Shown in pieces: positions 44,020-51,206 of a stretch of 64,000 nt of DNA. Position numbers and translations under genes: made by a program. The notes under the pieces are model-generated. The model ran no database searches, had not been told where the DNA came from, and saw only the letters and a list, made by a program, of their open reading frames with translations. This stretch comes from Haloterrigena alkaliphila. GTDB taxonomy: Archaea; Halobacteriota; Halobacteria; Halobacteriales; Natrialbaceae. Where the stretch lies: positions 1,426,001-1,490,000 of the forward strand of contig NZ_CP071462.1 of assembly GCF_017352155.2 (NCBI RefSeq). The letters are read 5' to 3'. The first letter of the stretch is position 1, and each line of letters opens with the position of its first letter.

Positions 44020-44475
44020 TTCAACCTGTGGATCGCCCTCGAGGACTTCAGCGAACTCTCGCACGTCGCCGCGTGGTACGCCTCGCAGTGTGCGACCGGG
44101 GATCCGGAGCTCGGAACCTGTGCCCGCGTTTGCCAGGACCTCGCCGAGATCGCCGCCGTGAACGAGCTGCTGATCGCCCGCGACTCGGCGTTCGGTCCGG
44201 AGATGGCGGACGCGTTCATGCGGGTCGCGGTCGAGGGCGCACAGACGCTCCGACAGCACCAGCAGCGCCACCCCCACGTCCGCGAGACCGCCGCGACGAT
44301 CGAGCGAACGATGAACTCCTGTGAAGCCCTCCTCGAGCGGTCGGTCGGCGGCTCTCGAAGCGGCAGTCAGCAGGCGAGTCGAGGAATGCAGGGACTCCCG
44401 GAACAGGGGCAGTACGGTCAGGGAACGAGCGGCCAGCCGAGGGGTGGGTCCGCGATGACCGGTCAACGATACTGA
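44020..44475 (+). CDS. Csp1/DUF326-like four-helix protein, no clear start
   Basis: The translated helices match the four-helix-bundle copper-binding family found in haloarchaea: SELSHVAAWYASQCATGDPE, then GTCARVCQDLAEIAAVNELL, ARDSAFGPEMADAFMRVAV and TAATIERTMNSCEALL. Only about four Cys remain where family members line the bundle with many, so copper storage is doubtful. A Gln/Gly/Ser-rich tail follows. No ATG, GTG or TTG precedes the first helix in frame; the first is GTG 44158, which cuts off half of the bundle, and a TAG lies at 43933-43935. It may be a pseudogene, a frameshift or an unusual start. Confidence 0.55.
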   Translation, partial: FNLWIALEDFSELSHVAAWYASQCATGDPELGTCARVCQDLAEIAAVNELLIARDSAFGPEMADAFMRVAVEGAQTLRQHQQRHPHVRETAATIERTMNSCEALLERSVGGSRSGSQQASRGMQGLPEQGQYGQGTSGQPRGGSAMTGQRY

Positions 44476-44507
44476 CTCGATCGCGGCCAGTATTGCGCAG
44501 CACCGAA

Positions 44508-44515
44508 GTTTATAG
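44508..44515 (+). promoter_or_regulatory. TATA-like box of DUF5828 gene
   Basis: GTTTATAG lies 31-38 bases before the ATG at 44546. It is one of the clearest TATA-type boxes in the window and implies a very short leader. Confidence 0.5.
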
Positions 44516-44545
44516 CCGTTCGCCACTTAGGACCGGGGCAACCGA

Positions 44546-45268
44546 ATGGAAGAGAGTATCTCGGGATTCAAGGTTCGCGGTGACTGGGGCGACGTCGTCG
44601 AACACGGCGAGCGCATCACCCGCGCGCTGCGTGACGCCGGCGTCCACGACGGCGAGGACGAGTCCGACGTCGACTTCACTCCCGCTTTCGAGGAGTGGGA
44701 GGAGTGGCGACCCAAGGCCCACGAGACGCTCGACAGCGACGTCAGCGAGAAGACGGCCGATCAGGCCAGCGTCGAGGAGGGCAAGGGCGAAAAGGCGGGG
44801 AAGAACCCCGACGAGGACATCAAGACCGCCGGCGAGAAGCTCTCGGAGTCCTACGAGCGACTCGAGGACGACGACGCCGAAGGAGCGGTCGGTAACTGGC
44901 GAGAGTCGATCGATTACGTCGCGCGCGCGGCCGACTCCGCGAGTCGCAAGGCGCTCCGGCGCGTCGAGGACACGGTCTACCAGAACGTGATGACCCAGCT
45001 GGCGCCGTACTACTTCGACAACGAACTGATCAGCGCTAACATCCAGCAGGCTGCGCGCAACGGCGGAAACGGCGAGCAGTTCGTCTTCGAGGTCAACGTC
45101 AACGATGACGTCCTCAAGGACGACGTCTCCGACCGACTCGCCGAGTACGAGGACGAGGTCGACCGCTGGCACGTCGGCGTCGAGAAGGACACCGACGCGG
45201 CCGAGGCCATCGAGGGCGCCGAACCGCCGCCGGAGCCCGACGACGACTCGCGGTCGACGACGAACTGA
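44546..45268 (+). CDS. DUF5828-family haloarchaeal protein
   Basis: A 240-residue, very acidic soluble protein. It begins MEESISGFKVRGDWGDVVEHG, has a charged Lys/Glu linker (about 70-95), a helical middle (RVEDTVYQNVMTQLAPYYFD) and an alpha/beta C-terminal half (FVFEVNVNDDVLKDDVSDRL; VDRWHVGVEKDTDAAEAIEG). I recognise it as the DUF5828 family, known only from haloarchaea. No function is assigned. Confidence 0.85.
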   Translation: MEESISGFKVRGDWGDVVEHGERITRALRDAGVHDGEDESDVDFTPAFEEWEEWRPKAHETLDSDVSEKTADQASVEEGKGEKAGKNPDEDIKTAGEKLSESYERLEDDDAEGAVGNWRESIDYVARAADSASRKALRRVEDTVYQNVMTQLAPYYFDNELISANIQQAARNGGNGEQFVFEVNVNDDVLKDDVSDRLAEYEDEVDRWHVGVEKDTDAAEAIEGAEPPPEPDDDSRSTTN

Positions 45269-45314
45269 ACCGCGTCGAACGGCGCGTGCCGATGGCGAGG
45301 CTGCGCCGCCGCCG

Positions 45315-46349
45315 CTACTCGGCCGTCCCCTGCTGGCGCCCTTCGGCCCGTCCCAGGCCGGGGATCGCGACCCGGCGCTCGACGCGGCTCATGACGTTCG
45401 TCGCCGAGAGGACGAGTCCGAGGTAGACCAGCCCGAGCAGGACGTAGATCGGCGTGTACTCGAACGTCGACGACGCGATATCGCTGGCGCGGTAGTACAG
45501 CTCCGGCACCGTGATAAAGCCCGCCAGCGAGGAGTACTTGATCAGGTAGACGAGCTCGTTCGTCCACGCCGGAATCCCGTAGCGCAGCGTCTGCGGCAGG
45601 ACGACGTGGCGGATGCCCTCGAGTTTCGAGAGACCGATGGCCCGGGCGGCAGTCAACTGCCCCTCGTCGACGCTCTCCAAGGCGCCGCGGATGTACTCGG
45701 CCTGGTAAGCCGAGCCGTTGATGGTGAAGCCGACGATGGCGATCCAGAAGGCGTATCCGGGGACGAAGCCCCGGCCGATGAGGTCGACCTCGCTGAGCGG
45801 GACCGCCAGGTAGGGCGTGTAGTAGAGCACGAACAGTTGGGCCAGCAGCGGCGTCCCGCGGATCAGTTCGGTGTAGGCCAGCGCGAGCCACCGGAGCGGA
45901 CCGCCGTAGACTCGGACCACGGCGACCGGGACGGCGATGACGAGCCCGAGCGCGATGCTGGCGATCGTCAGGACGATCGTGTACCACGCGCCCGCGGCCA
46001 ACGCGGGCGCGATCTCGATCCCCAGCGCGATGCCGTTCAGTAGGCTCGCGAGCCAGTCCATCGGTACGACGAGCGGACCGAGCTCCACCGACGTCAACGG
46101 AACGGGAACCGGACCGTACACCGCCACCGTGTCTTCGAATATCGCCGCCATCGACTCGAGGGGGGCGACCGAGACGAACTGCTCGCCGGCGCCCGGACCG
46201 ACGCCCAGTCGGCTGATCACCCAGTCGTAGAGCCAGCGCGCGAGCAGCCAGCCCCAGAAGATGACGCCGACGACGACCGCGAGACTGCGGTCGACGTCGC
46301 CGATCGTGCCGCGGAGTCGCTCCAAGCCGAACGCCTTCGACGCGCTCAT
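45315..46349 (-). CDS. polar amino-acid ABC permease, subunit 2
   Basis: A 344-residue permease of the HisM/GlnP family. The coupling loop EGQLTAARAIGLSKLEGIRHVVLPQ is intact. Its N-terminal region is about 100 residues longer than in the partner permease, with an extra helix (VVVGVIFWGWLLARWLYDWV). It is the last gene of the operon; the ATPase stop lies 42 bases before its ATG. It pairs with the permease at 47186 as a heterodimer. Confidence 0.9.
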   Translation of the reverse strand: MSASKAFGLERLRGTIGDVDRSLAVVVGVIFWGWLLARWLYDWVISRLGVGPGAGEQFVSVAPLESMAAIFEDTVAVYGPVPVPLTSVELGPLVVPMDWLASLLNGIALGIEIAPALAAGAWYTIVLTIASIALGLVIAVPVAVVRVYGGPLRWLALAYTELIRGTPLLAQLFVLYYTPYLAVPLSEVDLIGRGFVPGYAFWIAIVGFTINGSAYQAEYIRGALESVDEGQLTAARAIGLSKLEGIRHVVLPQTLRYGIPAWTNELVYLIKYSSLAGFITVPELYYRASDIASSTFEYTPIYVLLGLVYLGLVLSATNVMSRVERRVAIPGLGRAEGRQQGTAE

Positions 46350-46391
46350 CGAGCGGTCGCCCCCGTTCGCGTTCGGATCGGTATCGCGTCC

Positions 46392-47189
46392 TCAGTCATG
46401 ACGGATGCTCTCGAAGAACTCGGCCGTTCGGTCGTGCGTCGGATTCTCGAAGAGTCTCTCGGGCGGTCCGCGCTCGACGAGTTGTCCGTCGGCGAGGAAC
46501 GAGATATTGGTCGCGCCGCCGCGGGCGAAGCGCATCTCGTGGGTGACGACGACCATCGTCATCCCCTCGGCGACGAGACCGCGCATCACCTCGAGCACCT
46601 CGTTGCTCAGTTCGGGGTCGAGCGCGCTCGTCGGCTCGTCGAACAGCATGACCTTCGGGTCCATCGCGAGCGCGCGGGCGATGCCGACGCGCTGTTTCTG
46701 GCCGCCCGACAGCTGTGCCGGGTAGGAGTCGGCCTGATCGGCGAGGCCGACGCGCTCGAGTTCGGCGTCGGCCCGCTGGCGGGCCTCGGCCTTGGGGAGG
46801 CCCTTCACCTTGCGGAGCCCGAGCGTGACGTTCTTGCGCGCGGTGAGGTGCGCGAAGAGGTTGATGTCCTGAAACACCATTCCGATCTGCTGGCGCACCT
46901 CGTCGGGGTCGGTGTCCGGCGCGGTCACCTCCAGATCGCCGAGGTAGATGTCGCCGCTGTCGACCTCCGTCAGTCGGTTACAACACCGCAGCAGCGTCGA
47001 CTTGCCGCTGCCGCTGGGGCCGACCAGCACCTCGACGTCGCCGCGGTCGATCTCGAGGTCGATCCCCTTCAGCACCTCCTCGTCGCCGTAGGACTTGTAG
47101 AGGTCGTCGATGCGAAGCAGCGGCCCGTCCGCCGCCCGCGTCGTTGCGTGGTCGGTGCCGCCGGCGTCGTCGGTTCGGTGTTCGGTCAC
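46392..47189 (-). CDS. polar amino-acid ABC ATPase
   Basis: The 265-residue ATPase of the GlnQ/HisP type. Walker A is GPSGSGKST, the Q-loop is FQDINLFAHLTA, the signature LSGGQKQR, Walker B VMLFDEPTSALDP and the H-loop VTHEMRFA. A 25-residue acidic N-terminal tail precedes the conserved LLRIDDLYKSYG. It overlaps the upstream permease gene by four bases. Confidence 0.95.
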   Translation of the reverse strand: MTEHRTDDAGGTDHATTRAADGPLLRIDDLYKSYGDEEVLKGIDLEIDRGDVEVLVGPSGSGKSTLLRCCNRLTEVDSGDIYLGDLEVTAPDTDPDEVRQQIGMVFQDINLFAHLTARKNVTLGLRKVKGLPKAEARQRADAELERVGLADQADSYPAQLSGGQKQRVGIARALAMDPKVMLFDEPTSALDPELSNEVLEVMRGLVAEGMTMVVVTHEMRFARGGATNISFLADGQLVERGPPERLFENPTHDRTAEFFESIRHD

Positions 47190-48019
47190 GAAGATTCACC
47201 CGGAATTGCGAAGCGGTTGTTCACGTAGTCGAGCGTCCGATTCGTCGTGAAGGTCAGCACGAAGTAGAGCAGGCTGATGAAGACGATGACCTCGAGGATC
47301 GCCGTGGTCTGTTCGATGAACAGGTCCTCGCTGCGCTTGAGGAGTTCGGCGAGTCCGATCGCGAAGGCGATCGAGGTGTCTTTCAGCACGATCGTGAACT
47401 CGTTCTGAAAGCCCGGTACGCTGCGCCGCAGCGCCTGCGGGACGATCACGTGTCGGATCGCCTCGAGTCGGCTCATCCCGATCGAGCGGGCGGCCTCCAT
47501 CTGGCCCTCGTCGATGCTCTGTAACGCGCCGCGGAAGATCTGCGACTGGTAGGCCGCGCTGCGAAAGCCGAGCGCGAGCGTCGCCGCGACGAACGCACCG
47601 GGAACGTCGACGGCCGCGGTGAACGGCGTCGGTCCGAGGACGAAATCGAGCGCGCCGAGGAGCGCTTCGACCGCGCCGTGGACGATACCATAAGGAAGCA
47701 CGAAGAACGTGACGAGCATGATGACGAGAATCGGCGTCCCTCGGAGCAGGACGCCGAACTTTCGGACGAACGCCCGCGAGTAGCCGCTCCCGTAGGTCTC
47801 GATCGCGCCGGCCGGAAAGCCGGCCAGGAAACCGAGCAGAATGCTGGTGACCGTCAGGAGAACCGAGATGACCGCTCCCCACAGCAGATACTCGGCGTTG
47901 CGGTAGACGAACTCCACGTCCTCGCCGAGCAGCCGGCCGACCGTCTCCTCGCCGATCGGCAGGAGTTGCCCGACCGGAAGCGTCACCGCGGCGTCTGCCG
48001 CCTGTACTGCGAAATCCAT
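47186..48019 (-). CDS. polar amino-acid ABC permease, subunit 1
   Basis: A 277-residue HisM/GlnP-type permease with about five helices and the coupling loop EGQMEAARSIGMSRLEAIRHVIVPQ. It starts 11 bases after the binding-protein stop and overlaps the ATPase gene, so the genes form a tight operon. Confidence 0.93.
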   Translation of the reverse strand: MDFAVQAADAAVTLPVGQLLPIGEETVGRLLGEDVEFVYRNAEYLLWGAVISVLLTVTSILLGFLAGFPAGAIETYGSGYSRAFVRKFGVLLRGTPILVIMLVTFFVLPYGIVHGAVEALLGALDFVLGPTPFTAAVDVPGAFVAATLALGFRSAAYQSQIFRGALQSIDEGQMEAARSIGMSRLEAIRHVIVPQALRRSVPGFQNEFTIVLKDTSIAFAIGLAELLKRSEDLFIEQTTAILEVIVFISLLYFVLTFTTNRTLDYVNNRFAIPGESS

Positions 48020-48030
48020 TGCCGATCAGC

Positions 48031-48843
48031 TTACTCGCCGAACCACTCCTGCGTGATCTCTTCGTACTCGCCCGACTCCTGGACGGCCGCGATCCCCTCG
48101 TTGAGCGCCTCTCGGAGGTCGTCGTCGTCCTGTCGGACCCCGAGACCGTACTCCTCGCCGGTCTCGAACGTGAAAGCGATCTCGACCTCGCGGTCCGCCT
48201 CGAACGACTCGGCGACGGGCTGGTCGATGACGATGGCCTCGATCCTCCCTTGCTCCAGTTCCTGGACGGCGTAGACGTAGTTTTCGTACGATTGGTAGTC
48301 CGGATCTTCGACCTCGTCCTCGATGATTCCTTCGCCCGTGGTTCCCGACTGCGCGCCGAGCGTTCGGCCCGCGAGGTCGTCGAGGTCCGAGGGCTGGAAG
48401 CCGCCACCGGTCTGGACGAGCACCGACTGATTGGCGCTGTAGTAGGGGTCGGTGAACGCGATCTGCTCTCTGCGCTCGTCGTTGATCGTCATGGCCGCCG
48501 CGATCACGTCGATGTTGCCGTTGTTGAGCGCCTGAATCAGCGTATCGAACTCAAACTCCTCCCAGCCAGTCAGTTCGTAGTCGGTCTCATCGACGACCGC
48601 CTCCAGGTGGTCGATGTCGAATCCGACCAGTTCGCCGTCTCGGTTCATCTCGAACGGCTGGAAGCCGGGCGCCGTTCCGGCGATGATTTCGTTCTCGCCG
48701 GAGGCACCGTCGCTTTGATCCCCCTCATCGTTTCCGTTTCCGGCGTCTTCGAGACAGCCGGCGAATCCCGTCGCGGCGATCCCCGTGACGCCCGTTAGCT
48801 TCAGGTAACTCCGCCTGTCGAACGTTTCGGTTTCGTCGGTCAT
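48031..48843 (-). CDS. polar amino-acid ABC binding lipoprotein
   Basis: First gene of the operon. The 270-residue receptor has a Tat-like signal (DRRSYLKLTGVTGIAATG), lipobox FAGC and acidic linker, then the family-3 solute-binding fold: PFEMNRDGELVGFDIDHLEA, MTINDERREQIAFTDPYYSA and LGAQSGTTGE. This architecture serves polar amino acids. Which one is not evident. On the minus strand, the AT-rich stretch AAATAAAACCTTAAC about 50 bases upstream may be the promoter. Confidence 0.93.
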   Translation of the reverse strand: MTDETETFDRRSYLKLTGVTGIAATGFAGCLEDAGNGNDEGDQSDGASGENEIIAGTAPGFQPFEMNRDGELVGFDIDHLEAVVDETDYELTGWEEFEFDTLIQALNNGNIDVIAAAMTINDERREQIAFTDPYYSANQSVLVQTGGGFQPSDLDDLAGRTLGAQSGTTGEGIIEDEVEDPDYQSYENYVYAVQELEQGRIEAIVIDQPVAESFEADREVEIAFTFETGEEYGLGVRQDDDDLREALNEGIAAVQESGEYEEITQEWFGE

Positions 48844-49018
48844 CGATTACGTACTACTCGACCGAGTCGGGTTAGTTGTTAAGGTTTTATTTCGCCTGTT
48901 GAACAATATTTACCACTGATATGCGGGAATAGTAACCGATCGTACGTCGAAATCGGATCGGGACGGCGCACTCGCAGGTCGGCACACACTTGTAGGGCTA
49001 GCTGGTAAGCCGGAACAG

Positions 49019-50212
49019 ATGGTCGAGCTCGTGACGATCGCGACGTTTTTGGTGGCCGCCCTCGCCAGCCTCTTCATGGCCTGGGCGATCGGCGCCGGCT
49101 CGAGCGGCTCGACGCCGTTCGCGCCGGCGGTCGGCGCCAACGCGATCTCGGTGATGCGAGCGGGTTTTCTCGTCGGCATCCTCGGATTCGCCGGCGCCGT
49201 GTTGCAGGGGGCGAACGTCTCCGAGGCGGTCGGCGCCGACCTGATCGGCGGGGTGACGCTGTCGCCGATGGCGGCGACGATCGCGCTGGCGATCGCGGCC
49301 GGACTGGTCGCGATCGGCGTCTTCGCCGGCTACCCGATCGCGACCGCGTTCACGGTGACCGGCGCGGTCATCGGCGTCGGCCTCGGGATGGGCGGCGACC
49401 CCGCGTGGGCGAAGTACACCGAAATCGCCACGCTCTGGATCCTGACGCCGTTCGTCGGCGGCGGCATCGCGTACTCGATCGCCCGCGCGCTCCGCGCCGA
49501 ACTGATCGACGAGAAGTATCTCATCGTCGTTCTGGCGGCCTTCGTCGGCGTTCTCGTCGCCAACATCGAGTTCGCGATCCTCGGGTCGGGCGCGGGCGGC
49601 GGCGCGTCGATCGCCGAGGCCTCGAGCGGGTGGGTTCCCGGTTCCGCAGTCGTCGGCGTCGTCGCGATGACGACCCTGATCGCGGCCCTCTGGGCGGTCG
49701 TGGTCGGGCTCGATCTCCGGAGCGGCCTCGAGAGCGGCGAGCGCCACTTCCTGCTCGTGCTGGGCGGGCTGGTCGCGTTCTCGGCGGGCGGCAGTCAGGT
49801 CGGGCTGGCGGTCGGTCCGCTGCTCCCGCTGTCGGGCGACCTCGAGATTCCCCTGATGGCCCTGCTCGTCGGCGGCGGCTTCGGCCTCCTGCTGGGGTCG
49901 TGGACCGGCGCCCCGCGGATGATCAAGGCGATCTCGCAGGACTACTCATCGCTGGGGCCGCGGCGTTCGATCGCCGCGCTCATCCCCTCGTTCATGATCG
50001 CCCAGTCGGCCGTCCTCTTCGGGATCCCCGTCTCGTTCAACGAGATCATCGTCAGCGCGATCATCGGGAGCGGCTACGCCGCGGCCGGCGCCGGCGGCGG
50101 CGTCAGCGGCCGGAAGATGGCGTACACCGTCCTCGCGTGGATCGGTTCGCTCGCCGGCTCAATCGCCCTCTCGTACGTCGGCTTCACGGCGATCTCCCTC
50201 GTGCTGGGGTGA
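49019..50212 (+). CDS. pitA: Pit-type phosphate permease, copy 3
   Basis: A 397-residue polytopic permease of the Pit family with about ten helices. The first-half signature is AIGAGSSGSTPFAPAVGANAI and the second-half one FSAGGSQVGLAVGPLLPLSG. It is clearly more distant from copies 1 and 2 than they are from each other, and its second signature departs from the family pattern, so it may carry another oxyanion. Its stop codon abuts a 110-bp MITE-like element. Confidence 0.87.
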   Translation: MVELVTIATFLVAALASLFMAWAIGAGSSGSTPFAPAVGANAISVMRAGFLVGILGFAGAVLQGANVSEAVGADLIGGVTLSPMAATIALAIAAGLVAIGVFAGYPIATAFTVTGAVIGVGLGMGGDPAWAKYTEIATLWILTPFVGGGIAYSIARALRAELIDEKYLIVVLAAFVGVLVANIEFAILGSGAGGGASIAEASSGWVPGSAVVGVVAMTTLIAALWAVVVGLDLRSGLESGERHFLLVLGGLVAFSAGGSQVGLAVGPLLPLSGDLEIPLMALLVGGGFGLLLGSWTGAPRMIKAISQDYSSLGPRRSIAALIPSFMIAQSAVLFGIPVSFNEIIVSAIIGSGYAAAGAGGGVSGRKMAYTVLAWIGSLAGSIALSYVGFTAISLVLG

Positions 50213-50321
50213 TACTGTCGGACAGAGCTATTCGAAGATCGGTCGCTCAACTGCGGCCGTTACCTGAGGGAACGACCGCGAACTCGCGACCGACTTCTCA
50301 CTGACTTCTGTCCGACAGTAT
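50212..50321. mobile_element. 110-bp MITE-like element with 15-bp TIRs
   Basis: ATACTGTCGGACAGA at 50212-50226 and its exact complement TCTGTCCGACAGTAT at 50307-50321 bound the element. Inside, GAAG-A-TCGGTCGC (50234-50246) pairs with GCGACCGA-CTTC (50286-50297), so most of the element can fold on itself. GTG flanks both ends, a possible 3-bp target duplication. There is no coding capacity. The left end begins on the last base of the Pit stop codon. Confidence 0.65.
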
Positions 50322-50375
50322 GTGGCGGGCGGTCGACATCGAACAGGCTTTACACGACGGGTCGCGAGTGCCAGT

Positions 50376-51113
50376 ATGGACGAGGACGCGATGGGGGAGT
50401 CGACCGATCCCGAAACGATCCAGTGGCGACGGGACGGCTCGACCTCCCGGACCGTCCGCCTCCTCTGGTCGCTCGGCGTCGGCACGTTCTTCGCCGCGAT
50501 CACCATCATCGTCTTCTGGCGGCTGTACGACCTCGCCAGACAGGCCGACGCCGGTGCGGTCGTCGTCGGGGTGTTCGCTGCGCTCGTCGCGACGATTCTC
50601 GCGTTCGCCGTCGCCAGCGACACCACCGGCCGACTCGAGGCGCTCGCTCGACGCTTCCCCGTCGATACGCAGTCCGAACGGGGCCTCGAGCGGGCGATGG
50701 ACGCCGCCCTCGGGATGGTCGCGATGCTCGCCGTCATCGGGTCGCTGATGGCGATCGGCCGGGTCGTCTCCCAGCAGGACCTCCTGGGTGGGGTCGGCGC
50801 CGGCCCGTTCACCGGCGCGGCCGCGTTGTCGCTCCCGCTCGCCCTGGTCGCGCTCGTGTGCGCTTCCTTCCTGCGATCGGTCGGCGCGCTCGACCGCGAG
50901 GAGGGCGTGCTCTACCTCTACGATCCCGACCAGGCGATCGACCTCGACGTCATCGTGGACGTCTCGACGCGCCGGGTCGGCGACGCGGCGATTCTGAAAC
51001 TCGAGTACGCCCAGCCCGACGGCCAGTACGTCGCCGGCCCGCGGCGGATCGTGGTGCCCCCAGCGGTCGCCCGGGAACTCGAGTCGCTCCTCGAGCGCCG
51101 GGCGTCGGCGTGA
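50376..51113 (+). CDS. haloarchaeal membrane protein, unknown function
   Basis: A 245-residue protein. Four hydrophobic helices lie near residues 30-50, 60-80, 110-135 and 145-170 (for example LGVGTFFAAITIIVFWRLYD), followed by a soluble C-terminal domain of about 75 residues with beta strands (AILKLEYAQPDGQYVAGPRR). The ATG at 50376 was chosen since the open frame before it crosses into the MITE-like element. The function is unknown. Confidence 0.78.
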   Translation: MDEDAMGESTDPETIQWRRDGSTSRTVRLLWSLGVGTFFAAITIIVFWRLYDLARQADAGAVVVGVFAALVATILAFAVASDTTGRLEALARRFPVDTQSERGLERAMDAALGMVAMLAVIGSLMAIGRVVSQQDLLGGVGAGPFTGAAALSLPLALVALVCASFLRSVGALDREEGVLYLYDPDQAIDLDVIVDVSTRRVGDAAILKLEYAQPDGQYVAGPRRIVVPPAVARELESLLERRASA

Positions 51114-51206
51114 GCGAATCCTCGGATAGTTAGCCGCCCGATACCGTCGAACGGTTTGACGTATTTGTCACAATAGTTTTCCCGGAATCCGTGGCCCGGG
51201 ACGGGT

